Shown piece after piece: positions 35,870 to 43,653 of a stretch of DNA of 64,000 nucleotides (position 1 is the stretch's first letter; each line of letters starts with the position of its first letter). The position numbers and the translations under genes are program-made. This DNA is from Streptomyces sp. NBC_00335 (GTDB taxonomy: Bacteria; Actinomycetota; Actinomycetes; Streptomycetales; Streptomycetaceae): positions 4,030,001 to 4,094,000 of the forward strand of contig NZ_CP108006.1 in assembly GCF_036127095.1 (NCBI RefSeq), written 5' to 3'. The notes beneath the pieces were generated by a model that did not search any database, was not told where the DNA came from, and saw nothing but the letters and a program-made list of their open reading frames with translations.

Positions 35870-35940
35870 CACCGTCCGCCGGGGACTCAGGGCGTCACGA
35901 TCGGGAAGCCCAGGGTCGGCTTTGGCCACCTGATTTCTCC

Positions 35941-37368
35941 TAGGATGCCCCGACCTTTAGGGCGGGGAGGAACAGCTCCTTGGGTCGGAGGCGCGGAGCG
36001 CCGGAGTTCGGTTCGCATCTGTTCTGACCTGCTCTTTCGGCTGTTGTCAGTGGTGGGGGATAACTTGCTGGAATGACGAGGGCGCCGATGGTGGGGGATG
36101 CCGGGCATGCCCGGTGGACCTTCCGGCTGCGTGTGTCGTCCACGGCCCGCACGGCCCTGGCAGGCGAGTGGGACCGGTGCCGCTGGGTGTGGAACGAGTC
36201 CTGCGCGAAGTCGAAGCAGACGCACCTCGCGAACAAGTACCGGCCCGAAGGCACGGACAGGCGGACGTGTGGTCCGGCGCAGCTCGACAAGATGCTGACC
36301 GAGGCCCGGAAGGCGAACGCTTGGCTGCGGGAGGGCTCCTCGGTGCCGCAGCAGCAGTTGATCCGCGACTTCGGGAAGTCCCGTGCGAAGGCGCAGAAGG
36401 ACATCAAGGAACGGCTGCCGATGCGGCAGCGCGCCGGGATGCCGAAGTACAAGAAGAAGCGGGAAGCGCGGCCGTCCCTGAACTACACCAAGCGCGGCTT
36501 CCGGATCAAAGACGGGAAGCTGCACCTGGCCGGCGGCATCGCCCTGACCGTGGTGTGGTCGAGGGAAATGCCTGGCGACCCGTCCAGCGTGCGCGTCTAC
36601 CAGGACAGCACGGGAGCCTGGTATGCCTCCTTCGTGGTCCCTGTCGAGGTGCAGCCGCTCCCCGAAACCGGTGCCGTGATCGGTATCGACTGGGGCGTGC
36701 GCGAGACCGCGACCACCACATCCGACGCTCACGACCTTCCCCACGCCCAGCACGGGAAGAAGGCCGCCGCTGGCTTGGTCCGCTATCAGCGGATGATGGC
36801 CCGGCGCAAGCCGCCGAGGGGCAAGCCCGGCTCGAAGGGATACCAGCGGGCGAAGAAGCTGACGGCGAAGCTGCACAGGAAGGTGGCCCGGCAACGCCAG
36901 GACACCGGCCGCAAGTGGGCCAAGCGCGTGGTCCGCGACCATGACGCCCTGGCGGTGGAGGACTTCAAGCCGAAGTTCCTCGCCAAGTCCACCATGGCCC
37001 GCAAGGCTGCCGACGCGGCGATCTCCGCGACGAAGACGGCCCTGATCGAGATGGGCCGCAAGCACGGTCGGACCGTGTACCTGGTCCATCCCGCGCACAC
37101 CACGATGGACTGTGCGCAGTGCGGAGCGAGAACCAAGCACGCACTCCCTCTCTCAGAACGAACCTACGCCTGCACCGTGTGCGGAGCCGTGTCCCCCAGG
37201 GACAAGAACTCCGCCCGCGTGATGCTGGTCCGGGCTGGTCTCAACCCGGCTAGTGCTGATCGCGGAAGACCAGACCAGGCGCTGCCTGGCCTGGCAGCGT
37301 GAGCTAGAAATCCCCGATCAGCCCTGGAGGGCGAGGAAACCCTCCCCCCAGGGAGGGGAGGATTCAAG
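35941..37368 (+). mobile_element. IS200/IS605-type element carrying only tnpB
   Basis: About 1,428 bp. A left-end hairpin (about 35947-35967, CCCCG-ACC-TTTA-GGG-CGGGG) and a right-end hairpin (37341-37347 with 37355-37361) followed by GGATTCAAG flank a single tnpB. The left flank copy TAGG (35941-35944) and the right one (37369-37372) make the exact border ambiguous by 4 bases. There is no Y1 transposase (TnpA), so the element needs one in trans. Confidence 0.8.
36073..37302 (+). CDS. tnpB: TnpB, RNA-guided nuclease of an IS200/IS605-type element
   Basis: 409 aa, full length for the family. The N-terminal helix-turn-helix-like region is followed by the RuvC parts: Asp206 in G-I-D-W-G, Glu296 in V-E-D-F and Asp377 in R-D-K-N, with the zinc site Cys347/Cys350 and Cys367/Cys370. 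All catalytic positions are kept, so it is probably active. TnpB cuts DNA using an RNA transcribed from the element's right end, which helps the element persist after excision. Confidence 0.92.
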   Translation: MTRAPMVGDAGHARWTFRLRVSSTARTALAGEWDRCRWVWNESCAKSKQTHLANKYRPEGTDRRTCGPAQLDKMLTEARKANAWLREGSSVPQQQLIRDFGKSRAKAQKDIKERLPMRQRAGMPKYKKKREARPSLNYTKRGFRIKDGKLHLAGGIALTVVWSREMPGDPSSVRVYQDSTGAWYASFVVPVEVQPLPETGAVIGIDWGVRETATTTSDAHDLPHAQHGKKAAAGLVRYQRMMARRKPPRGKPGSKGYQRAKKLTAKLHRKVARQRQDTGRKWAKRVVRDHDALAVEDFKPKFLAKSTMARKAADAAISATKTALIEMGRKHGRTVYLVHPAHTTMDCAQCGARTKHALPLSERTYACTVCGAVSPRDKNSARVMLVRAGLNPASADRGRPDQALPGLAA

Positions 37369-37372
37369 TAGG
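37303..37372 (+). ncRNA. Putative omega RNA 3' part at the element right end
   Basis: Known TnpB guide RNAs overlap the 3' end of tnpB and the right end, with the guide in the flank. Here the region from the stop codon to the hairpin at 37341-37361 fits that place, and the guide would begin with TAGGAGAACA. This is by position, not by a verified fold. Confidence 0.45.
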
Positions 37373-37723
37373 AGAACAGGCGGCTGAGCTGAGCTGAGGA
37401 GGGCCGGGGATCCCGTGGTGGAGATGGTGTCCAGTACCCGGCCCGCCAGGACGGCCAGGGGTTCGGGCTTGGTGAGCGTCACTGTCAGACCCGCAGGGGT
37501 GCGGGGATCGGTGACGGTGCGGTGGGTGAGGGCGTCGTTGTGGAGGGTGAGGCGGTGGCGAGGACCAGGTCGATGGAGGCCCGGGGGCCGTCTCGGCGGC
37601 TCGGCAGATTTGAGCGGGTCGATGACGATGACTCCGCGGTCTCCCTCGACGAGGTTCATGTTCGAGAGTCGGAGTGGACTGTACGGGCCGTAGGGGCTGC
37701 GGGGATCGCCCGCGGCCGGCGCC

Positions 37724-38575
37724 TCAGCCCGGCTGCGCGAACTGTTCGGTGCCGACGACCCGGAGGAGGTTCAGCCGGTCGGCCGTGTCCGTGCCCGGCG
37801 GGGGCGTCAGGAGCAGCAGGCGCTGGTCGCCCTCCGGGGCGAGGAGCACCTGGCAGTCGAGGTCCACGGGACCGACGACGGGGTGGATCACCCGCATGCG
37901 GCTGTGCCGGCGGACGGCGACCTCGTGCAGCTCCCACAGGGCGGTGAACTCCTCGCTGGCTTCCTTCAGGCGCTCCACCAGACGGGTGGCGGCCGGGTCC
38001 GCGGAGCGCCTGGCGACGGCCGCCCGCAGGTCGGCCACGTGCAGGCGGCTGTACTGCTCGTGCTCCTCCGCCGGGTACGCGTCCCGCGCGGCCGGGTCGG
38101 CGAACCAGCGCCAGACGACGTTGCGGCCGTGCTCGGACACCGTGCACACCCCGCCCAGGAGGCTGCGGGCCATCTCGTTCTGGGCCAGTACGTCGCCCAG
38201 GTCGCTGAGGACCTGCGCCGGCGTTCCGGGCAACGCGTCCAGCAGGTGCAGCAGGCCCGCGCCGACCTGGTCACCGGCGACCCGCGCGGCGGGCGGGCGG
38301 TGCCCCGCGAGCAGGTGGAGGTGGTCGCGGGCGTCGTCGCCGAGGCGCAGGGCGCGGGCGAGGGCGGACAGGATCTGCGGCGAGGGCTGCGGGCCGCGGG
38401 CCTGCTCCAGCCGGATGTAGTAGTCGGCCGACATGCCCGCGAGCTGGGCCACCTCCTCGCGCCGCAGCCCGGGCGTACGCCGCCGGGGCCCGGCGGTGAG
38501 GCCCGCGTCCTGCGGGCGCACCCGCTCTCGCGAACGGCGGAGGAAATCGGCGAGCTCACTGCGGTCGATCGTCAT
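37724..38575 (-). CDS. XRE-family regulator with MmyB-like ligand-binding domain
   Basis: 283 aa from the ATG at 38575, chosen because AGGA lies 8 bases upstream; an ATG at 38584 is less well placed. N-terminal helix-turn-helix (about 10-75; T-P-G-L-R-R-E-E-V-A-Q-L-A-G, then Y-Y-I-R-L-E-Q) and the C-terminal MmyB-like fold (about 100-270; W-R-W-F-A-D-P-A-A-R). It is divergent from the alpha/beta hydrolase gene at 38850 and probably regulates it. Confidence 0.93.
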   Translation of the reverse strand: MTIDRSELADFLRRSRERVRPQDAGLTAGPRRRTPGLRREEVAQLAGMSADYYIRLEQARGPQPSPQILSALARALRLGDDARDHLHLLAGHRPPAARVAGDQVGAGLLHLLDALPGTPAQVLSDLGDVLAQNEMARSLLGGVCTVSEHGRNVVWRWFADPAARDAYPAEEHEQYSRLHVADLRAAVARRSADPAATRLVERLKEASEEFTALWELHEVAVRRHSRMRVIHPVVGPVDLDCQVLLAPEGDQRLLLLTPPPGTDTADRLNLLRVVGTEQFAQPG

Positions 38576-38644
38576 GTTGATCATCCTGCCGGACGCTTCC
38601 CGCGCGGGACATGCGGTGATCACGTCGTGGACGGGGTCACCGCC

Positions 38645-38745
38645 CATCCAGCGGTGGCCGCCCGCAGTGGCCGGGGTCGCGTCCCATCCAGCGGTCGCCG
38701 CCCGCAGTGGCCGGGGTCGCGTCCTATCCAGGGATCGCCGGTCCC
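38645..38745. repeat. 40-bp tandem repeat between divergent genes
   Basis: Two nearly identical 40-base copies (38645-38684 and 38685-38724), the second with one changed base in the first 15, and a partial third copy to about 38740. It fills the regulator/hydrolase promoter region, so it may hold multiple regulator sites. Confidence 0.8.
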
Positions 38746-38849
38746 AGGTTCACGGGGTCTCTCCCGCCCCCTGCGCCCCGACGGCACTGTTGGTCGAGCC
38801 GGAGGGGAAACGCCCCCGGCAGCCACCACCGCCCCGAGGAGCAGCAGCC

Positions 38850-39689
38850 ATGTCCACGACCCTCACCGCCACCGCCGACGCCGCCGCCATCGTGAGCGCC
38901 ACCGTGCGCGTCGCCGACGCCGAGGTCTACTACGAGCGCACCGGCACGGGCCCCGCACTCGTCCTCGTGCACGGCACCGGCTCAAGCGGCTCCGCCGTCA
39001 ACTGGGGTCAGACCCGGCCCCGTTTCACCGCCGACCACACGGTGATCACCCCCGACCTCTCCGGCACCGACCGCACCCGGGACGGCGGGGGCGCGCTGAC
39101 CGTGGAGGGGCTGGCCGCGCAGGTCATCGCCGTCATCGAGGACGCGGGCACCGGGCCGGTGGACCTGCTCGGCTTCTCCATGGGCGCGCCGGTCTCCGCC
39201 GCCGTCGCCGCGCTGCGCCCCGACCTCGTGCGCCGGCTGATCCTGGTCTCCGGCTGGGCCCACACCGAGGGCGACGAGTACCTGCGCAACATCTTCACCC
39301 TGTGGCAGCAGCTCGGCGCCTTCGACCCGGCTGCGTTCGGCCGCGCCATCACCATGACCGGCTTCAGCCGGGGCTTCCTCAACGCGATCGGCCGCGAACA
39401 GGTCGAGCTCCTGATCCCGAACCTGCCCCCCACCCCCGGCACCCTGCGCCACGTCGACCTCGACACCCGCATCGACATCCGCGGCCTGCTGCCGCTCATC
39501 GAGGCGGAGACCCTCGTCATCGGCGCCACCCTGGACATCACCGTCCCGGTGGAGAACAGCCGCGCGCTGCACGCCGCGATCGCACACAGCTCGTACGCCG
39601 AGATCGAGGCCGGGCACGTCGCCTTCTTCGAGAAGGAGGACGAGTTCGTGGAGCTGGTCGACGGCTTCATCCGCGGGGGTCGGGCGTAG
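38850..39689 (+). CDS. Alpha/beta hydrolase
   Basis: 279 aa, ATG with GAGGAG upstream. Nucleophile elbow G-F-S-M-G, oxyanion H-G-T-G, a late Asp in A-T-L-D-I-T-V-P and His in A-G-H-V-A complete the triad. No signal peptide. Substrate unknown; probably induced through the divergent XRE/MmyB regulator. Confidence 0.92.
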   Translation: MSTTLTATADAAAIVSATVRVADAEVYYERTGTGPALVLVHGTGSSGSAVNWGQTRPRFTADHTVITPDLSGTDRTRDGGGALTVEGLAAQVIAVIEDAGTGPVDLLGFSMGAPVSAAVAALRPDLVRRLILVSGWAHTEGDEYLRNIFTLWQQLGAFDPAAFGRAITMTGFSRGFLNAIGREQVELLIPNLPPTPGTLRHVDLDTRIDIRGLLPLIEAETLVIGATLDITVPVENSRALHAAIAHSSYAEIEAGHVAFFEKEDEFVELVDGFIRGGRA

Positions 39690-39695
39690 CGCAGC

Positions 39696-40127
39696 TCAGC
39701 CCTGTACGGCCAGCACGATCCGGAGCACGCAGGCCGCGAGCACGGCGCCGGACACGATGCTGGTGATGGCCGCCCCACGGGTGCCGCGGGGCAGCCGGTC
39801 CGGCAGGGTCACCGTCTGCGGGCGCTTGGGGTCGTAGATGACATCCATCCGGCCCCCGATCTGGACCGGCGGGAAGACGAACGGGCCCACGGTGTACTGG
39901 CGTGCGGGAGAGCCCACCGGGGTGTACTCGAGCAGGATCATCGAACCGTGCGCGACCTGGCCCACGTTGACGCAGACGGCAGAGTGCCGGATGCCCCGCT
40001 TCAGCAGCGGGCTCGCGTGGAGGTAGATCCCGAGCGAGACGCAGAACACCACCAGCGCGGCCAACGCGACCAGAAAGACCCAACCACTCACCGACAACGC
40101 CCCCGCCCGACGGAAAGACCAGATCAT
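39696..40127 (-). CDS. DUF3592-like membrane protein
   Basis: 143 aa from the ATG at 40127. Two membrane helices (about 12-34 and 118-141) enclose a small beta-rich domain with V-Y-D-P-K-R-P near its end, the pattern seen in DUF3592 proteins. Function unknown. It converges on the hydrolase gene. Confidence 0.7.
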   Translation of the reverse strand: MIWSFRRAGALSVSGWVFLVALAALVVFCVSLGIYLHASPLLKRGIRHSAVCVNVGQVAHGSMILLEYTPVGSPARQYTVGPFVFPPVQIGGRMDVIYDPKRPQTVTLPDRLPRGTRGAAITSIVSGAVLAACVLRIVLAVQG

Positions 40128-40155
40128 CTCCGACCGTCGGCAGGGCCACAAGGCC

Positions 40156-40782
40156 TTATGCCGGTGCCGCTCCGGTGAGGGTGTCGACCAGAGCCTGGGC
40201 GAGGACGGTCGCGGCGCCGATCCTGGTGTCCTCCCGCTCGTCGCCGGTGACCTTTCCGATCACCGCGTCACGGACGGACACCGAGATGTCGGGGCCCCCG
40301 TACAGCTCGGGGAAGGACAGGGCCATCAGGCAGACGCCCACGTTCGCCGAGAGGATCGACTGTCCGGCCAGCGCCGGGGTCGTCCGCAGTCGGCCGGCGT
40401 CGCGGCACCGCCCGACGGCCGTCAGGAGCAGGGCCTGCGCCTCCGCGATCGCCTGCGGCTTGGCCGTACCGGCCGGCGTGAACATCAGCCGGTAGAGGTG
40501 GGGATTGCCGAGGGCGAACGCGACGTGGCTGTCCCAGGCCGCCCGCAGGTCCGCCACCGGGTCGCCGGTCTGCGGATTGCGGCGCTTGTTGGCGAGGAAC
40601 CGCTCGAAGCCGAGGTCGGCCACCGCGGTGAGCAGCCCCTCCTTGTCACCGAACTGGCGGTAGATCTCGGGCATGCCGACCTTGGCCCGGTCGCAGATGG
40701 CCCGGGTGGAGATCGCCGCCGCGTCCTTGTCCGCGAGCAGCTCCGCGGTGGCTTCCAGAATGCGTTCTCGGGCCGTTGACAT
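40156..40782 (-). CDS. TetR-family regulator
   Basis: 208 aa from the ATG at 40782. N-terminal helix-turn-helix (about 5-50; R-A-I-C-D-R-A-K-V-G, then I-Y-R-Q-F-G-D-K-E-G) and an all-helical C-terminal ligand domain. It is divergent from the GlxA-like regulator at 40894, with a large nested palindrome between them that is probably its operator. Confidence 0.95.
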   Translation of the reverse strand: MSTARERILEATAELLADKDAAAISTRAICDRAKVGMPEIYRQFGDKEGLLTAVADLGFERFLANKRRNPQTGDPVADLRAAWDSHVAFALGNPHLYRLMFTPAGTAKPQAIAEAQALLLTAVGRCRDAGRLRTTPALAGQSILSANVGVCLMALSFPELYGGPDISVSVRDAVIGKVTGDEREDTRIGAATVLAQALVDTLTGAAPA

Positions 40783-40799
40783 GGCGTCGATGGTAGCAG

Positions 40800-40842
40800 C
40801 GCTAACATCATGCGTAAGCATCGCTTACGATCCGTGTTAGCG
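40800..40842. promoter_or_regulatory. Nested 43-bp palindrome, probable TetR operator
   Basis: Outer arms CGCTAACA (40800-40807) and TGTTAGCG (40835-40842), inner arms CGTAAGC (40813-40819) and GCTTACG (40823-40829), with equal 5-base spacers and a 3-base centre. It ends 51 bases before the GlxA-like ATG and starts 18 bases before the TetR ATG, so it could control both. Confidence 0.8.
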
Positions 40843-40893
40843 TTGCACACACCTGCTCGTGAGCGCCTGCCGAGAAGCACCGACGGAGACGTG

Positions 40894-41931
40894 ATGGAGA
40901 CCCATGGACACCGGCTGGACCTCGATTCCGCGGACGGATCGCCCCTGGAACCCCTCGCGCGACTGATCGTGATCGTGCTCTTCGACGGCGTCGACCTGCT
41001 CGACGTCACCGGGCCGCCGGAGGTGTTCTCCCTGGTCCCCCGGGAGACGGACGACGCGGCCGGCTACCGGGTCGTCCTGGCGGCCGGGACCCTCGATCCC
41101 GTCACCACCTCGGCCGGGGTGCGCATCCTGCCGGACCTGACCTTCGCCGAGGCCGCGACGCGGAGCATCGACACGCTCCTGGTGCCCGGCGCGGTCGAGC
41201 TGGACGCCGAGCGCCGCGTCCGCGCCCTCACCGACCCTGAGGTGGTCGACTGGGTGCGGACGCTCGCCGCGCGCACGCGCCGGGTCGCCTCCGTCTGCGT
41301 GGGGGCGCACCTGCTGGCCGCGGCCGGGCTGCTCGACGGCAAGCGGGCCACCACCCACTGGTCCACCGCGGAGCAGCTCGCGGCCGAGCACCCGGCGGTC
41401 GAGGTGGACGCCGACCCGGTCTTCATCCGGGAGGGCGAGGTGTGGACCGGCGCCGGGATCAGCGCCTGCCTGGACCTCTCGCTCGCCCTGGTGGCCGAGG
41501 ACTTCGGCGAGGCCGTCGCCCTGCGCGTGGCCCGGCAGCTGGTGATGTACCTGAAGCGGCCGAGCGGGCAGAGCCAGTTCAGCGTCCCGCTGGAGCCGCC
41601 CTCCGCGACGCGGCGCGCCGAGGACCTGCGGCACTACATCCGGCGGCACCTGGGCGGCCGGCTGAGCCTGGCCGACATCGCGGAGTACGCGCACGTCAGC
41701 GAGCGGCAGTTGGCCCGGATCTTCAAGTCCGAGCTGGGCATGACCCCGGCCGCCTACATCGAGTCGGCCCGCGTGGAGCTGGCGCGGGGCCGGCTCGAAA
41801 CCACCGATGCCACGCTCGAACGGATCGCCTCCGCCTGCGGGTTCGGCACGGCCGACACCCTCGTACGGGCCTTCCGCCGCACGCTCGACACCACGCCGAC
41901 GGAGTACCGGCTCCGCTTCCGGACGGCCTGA
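40894..41931 (+). CDS. GlxA-family regulator (DJ-1/PfpI plus AraC-type HTH)
   Basis: 345 aa from the ATG at 40894 (GGAG 6 bases upstream; GTG at 40891 also possible). The first ~190 residues are a DJ-1/PfpI-like domain with the nucleophile-like Cys in S-V-C-V-G. The last ~100 form an AraC-type double helix-turn-helix (L-A-D-I-A-E-Y-A-H-V-S-E-R, then S-E-L-G-M-T-P). It is probably a transcription activator or repressor of nearby genes. Confidence 0.93.
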   Translation: METHGHRLDLDSADGSPLEPLARLIVIVLFDGVDLLDVTGPPEVFSLVPRETDDAAGYRVVLAAGTLDPVTTSAGVRILPDLTFAEAATRSIDTLLVPGAVELDAERRVRALTDPEVVDWVRTLAARTRRVASVCVGAHLLAAAGLLDGKRATTHWSTAEQLAAEHPAVEVDADPVFIREGEVWTGAGISACLDLSLALVAEDFGEAVALRVARQLVMYLKRPSGQSQFSVPLEPPSATRRAEDLRHYIRRHLGGRLSLADIAEYAHVSERQLARIFKSELGMTPAAYIESARVELARGRLETTDATLERIASACGFGTADTLVRAFRRTLDTTPTEYRLRFRTA

Positions 41932-41947
41932 GGCGCCCGCCTCCGCG

Positions 41948-42883
41948 CTACGCGGCTCCGCGCGCGGCCGGGTCGAGGGAGTCGACGTCCTCCATGAAGC
42001 TGAGCATCCGGGCGTTGACCAGCTCGGGGTGGTCGAGCTGCGGGCCGTGCCCGGTCGCGGAGACGATCTCGGCGCGGGCTCCGGGGATCACCCGCGGCAC
42101 CCGCTCCAGCTGGCGCTTCGGGTGCACGAGCAGGCTCCGCTTGCCCATGATCAGGTAGAACGGCGTCCGGATCGTGCCCAGTTCCGCGTCCGACAGCGGC
42201 AGCGGGGCGGGGCGCTTGATCCGGAAGGCGCGGACGCCCGCCTGGATCCACCTCCGCAGTTCGGGGACGACCAGGACCGGCTGCTCCAGCCACTTGGCCA
42301 GCGTCGGGCGCAGCGCCTTGGGGGCGAAGGTGGCGAAGAGACTGGCGAAGATCCACACGAAGAAGCGCAGCCCCACCTTCTCCAGGCCGCCCGGGTCCAG
42401 GGCGGTGACCGAGGCGAGCCGGCCGGGGCGCAGGTGCACCTGGTTGATGACCAGCCAGCCGCCGTAGGAGGAGCCGACCAGGTGGACGTGGTCCAGGCCG
42501 AGCGCGTCGAGGGCCTCGTCCATCCACTGGGCCGCGCGCTCGGGCTGCCACATCGGTGCGCGGTGCATACTGCGGCCCGGGTCGCCGGGGGTGTCGAGGG
42601 CGTAGACGGGCCGGTCGGCGCTGAGGGCCACGGTGTTGGGGTACCACTGGGCCGAGCAGCCGCCCGAGCCGTGGATCAGGACGATGGGCGTACGGGACTC
42701 CGCCGCCGGGTCCGTGGGGCCGTACCGGTAGACGTGCGTGGTCCCGAAGCTGGTCTCCACGTCCGTCTCGGAGCGGGCGGGCGCCCCCTTCGCGTAGAGC
42801 GCGTCGCAGGCGGCGAAGTAGCGGTCGCGCAGCTCGTCGCTCACGTAGCGGCCGATGTCACGGCGGGGCTTGTTGTCGGGCAC
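41948..42883 (-). CDS. Alpha/beta hydrolase
   Basis: 311 aa, GTG start with AGGAGG upstream. Oxyanion H-G-S-G-G, nucleophile elbow G-S-S-Y-G-G and a late His in T-G-H-G-P. The divergent TetR gene at 43015 and the paired repeats between them suggest TetR-controlled expression. Confidence 0.92.
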   Translation of the reverse strand: MPDNKPRRDIGRYVSDELRDRYFAACDALYAKGAPARSETDVETSFGTTHVYRYGPTDPAAESRTPIVLIHGSGGCSAQWYPNTVALSADRPVYALDTPGDPGRSMHRAPMWQPERAAQWMDEALDALGLDHVHLVGSSYGGWLVINQVHLRPGRLASVTALDPGGLEKVGLRFFVWIFASLFATFAPKALRPTLAKWLEQPVLVVPELRRWIQAGVRAFRIKRPAPLPLSDAELGTIRTPFYLIMGKRSLLVHPKRQLERVPRVIPGARAEIVSATGHGPQLDHPELVNARMLSFMEDVDSLDPAARGAA

Positions 42884-42920
42884 GGGGCACCTCCTGGAGG
42901 ACCGGGGATCCGTTCTTCGT

Positions 42921-42960
42921 GATACGACCGTACCATGATGTTGATACGGCGGTACCATGA
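42921..42960. promoter_or_regulatory. Direct-repeat operator, GATACGRCSGTACCATGA twice
   Basis: Copies at 42921-42938 and 42943-42960, 22 bases apart start to start. The GGTACC/CGTACC core is palindromic. Placed between the divergent hydrolase and TetR genes, they are the natural TetR sites. Confidence 0.75.
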
Positions 42961-43014
42961 AAACGAGCCGCGGGCTCATCACCCACGGGCACCGACGGGC
43001 GGAGACACCAGAAC

Positions 43015-43653
43015 ATGCCGAAACGCGTGGACCACGAGGAACGGCGCACCCAGATCGCCGAGGCACTCATCCGCGTCGCCGGACGGCGCGGGCTGCACGC
43101 CGTCGGCATGCGCGACGTGGCGGCCGAGGCCGGAGTCTCCCTGCGCCTGGTCCAGTACTACTTCCAGACCAAGGAGAAGCTGCTCTTCTACGGGCTCCAG
43201 CACCTGACCGACCGCTTCACCACACGGGTCGGCGCCCGCCTGGCCGCCGCCGGCCCCGACCCCGGCCCGCGCGCGACGATCGAGGCCCTGCTGCTGGCCT
43301 CCCTGCCGACCGACGAGGAGAGCCGCACCTTCCACCTCCTCTACAGCTCCTACTCGATCCTGTCCGTGACCGACGAGGCCCTCGCCGCCCAGCCCTTCAT
43401 CGACAACCCCGACGCCGCCGAGAACGCGGTGGCCGGGCTGATCGCCCAGGCCCAGGAAACCGGCCTGGCCGACCCGGACGTCGACGCGCGCACGGAGGCG
43501 ATCAGCCTGCTCGCCATGGCGGCGACCATGGGCACCAGCATCCTGGTCGGCCAGCGGGGCCCCGAGTCGGCCGTCGCGGTGCTGCGCCACCACCTGGACC
43601 GGATCTTCAGGACGGGCACACGGAGTCCCGCAGGGGACGCTCCCCCGTCGTGA
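43015..43653 (+). CDS. TetR-family regulator
   Basis: 212 aa. Helix-turn-helix (about 10-55; M-R-D-V-A-A-E-A-G-V-S, then L-V-Q-Y-Y-F-Q-T-K) and a helical ligand domain. Its 3' end overlaps the converging peptidase pseudogene by 47 bases. It probably represses the divergent hydrolase. Confidence 0.95.
   Translation: MPKRVDHEERRTQIAEALIRVAGRRGLHAVGMRDVAAEAGVSLRLVQYYFQTKEKLLFYGLQHLTDRFTTRVGARLAAAGPDPGPRATIEALLLASLPTDEESRTFHLLYSSYSILSVTDEALAAQPFIDNPDAAENAVAGLIAQAQETGLADPDVDARTEAISLLAMAATMGTSILVGQRGPESAVAVLRHHLDRIFRTGTRSPAGDAPPS

Larger units (their letters stand above)
35887..37690 (-). pseudogene. Alkyl sulfatase (MBL-fold) remnant, split by a TnpB element
   Basis: On the minus strand 37659-37369 encodes S-N-M-N-L-V-E-G-D-R-G-V-I-V-I-D-P-L, the N-terminal hallmark of alkyl/aryl sulfatases, fused straight to the C-terminal SCP2-like part (L-T-L-H-N-D-A-L-T-H, then V-T-L-T-K-P-E). 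The metal-binding middle is missing. The final codons, P-K-P-T-L-G-F-P-I-V-T-P and a stop, lie on the far side of the element at 35887-35940. Joining 37369 to 35940 restores one frame. So a large internal deletion and a later element insertion are both visible. Confidence 0.75.

Noticed and set aside
36114..36944. 276-codon alternative frame inside tnpB
   Set aside because: It is a frame shadow of tnpB; it has no recognisable motif, whereas tnpB has all RuvC and zinc residues.
38640..38760. CRISPR-like repeat array
   Set aside because: The 40-bp units are directly adjacent with no spacers and no cas genes are present. It is a minisatellite.
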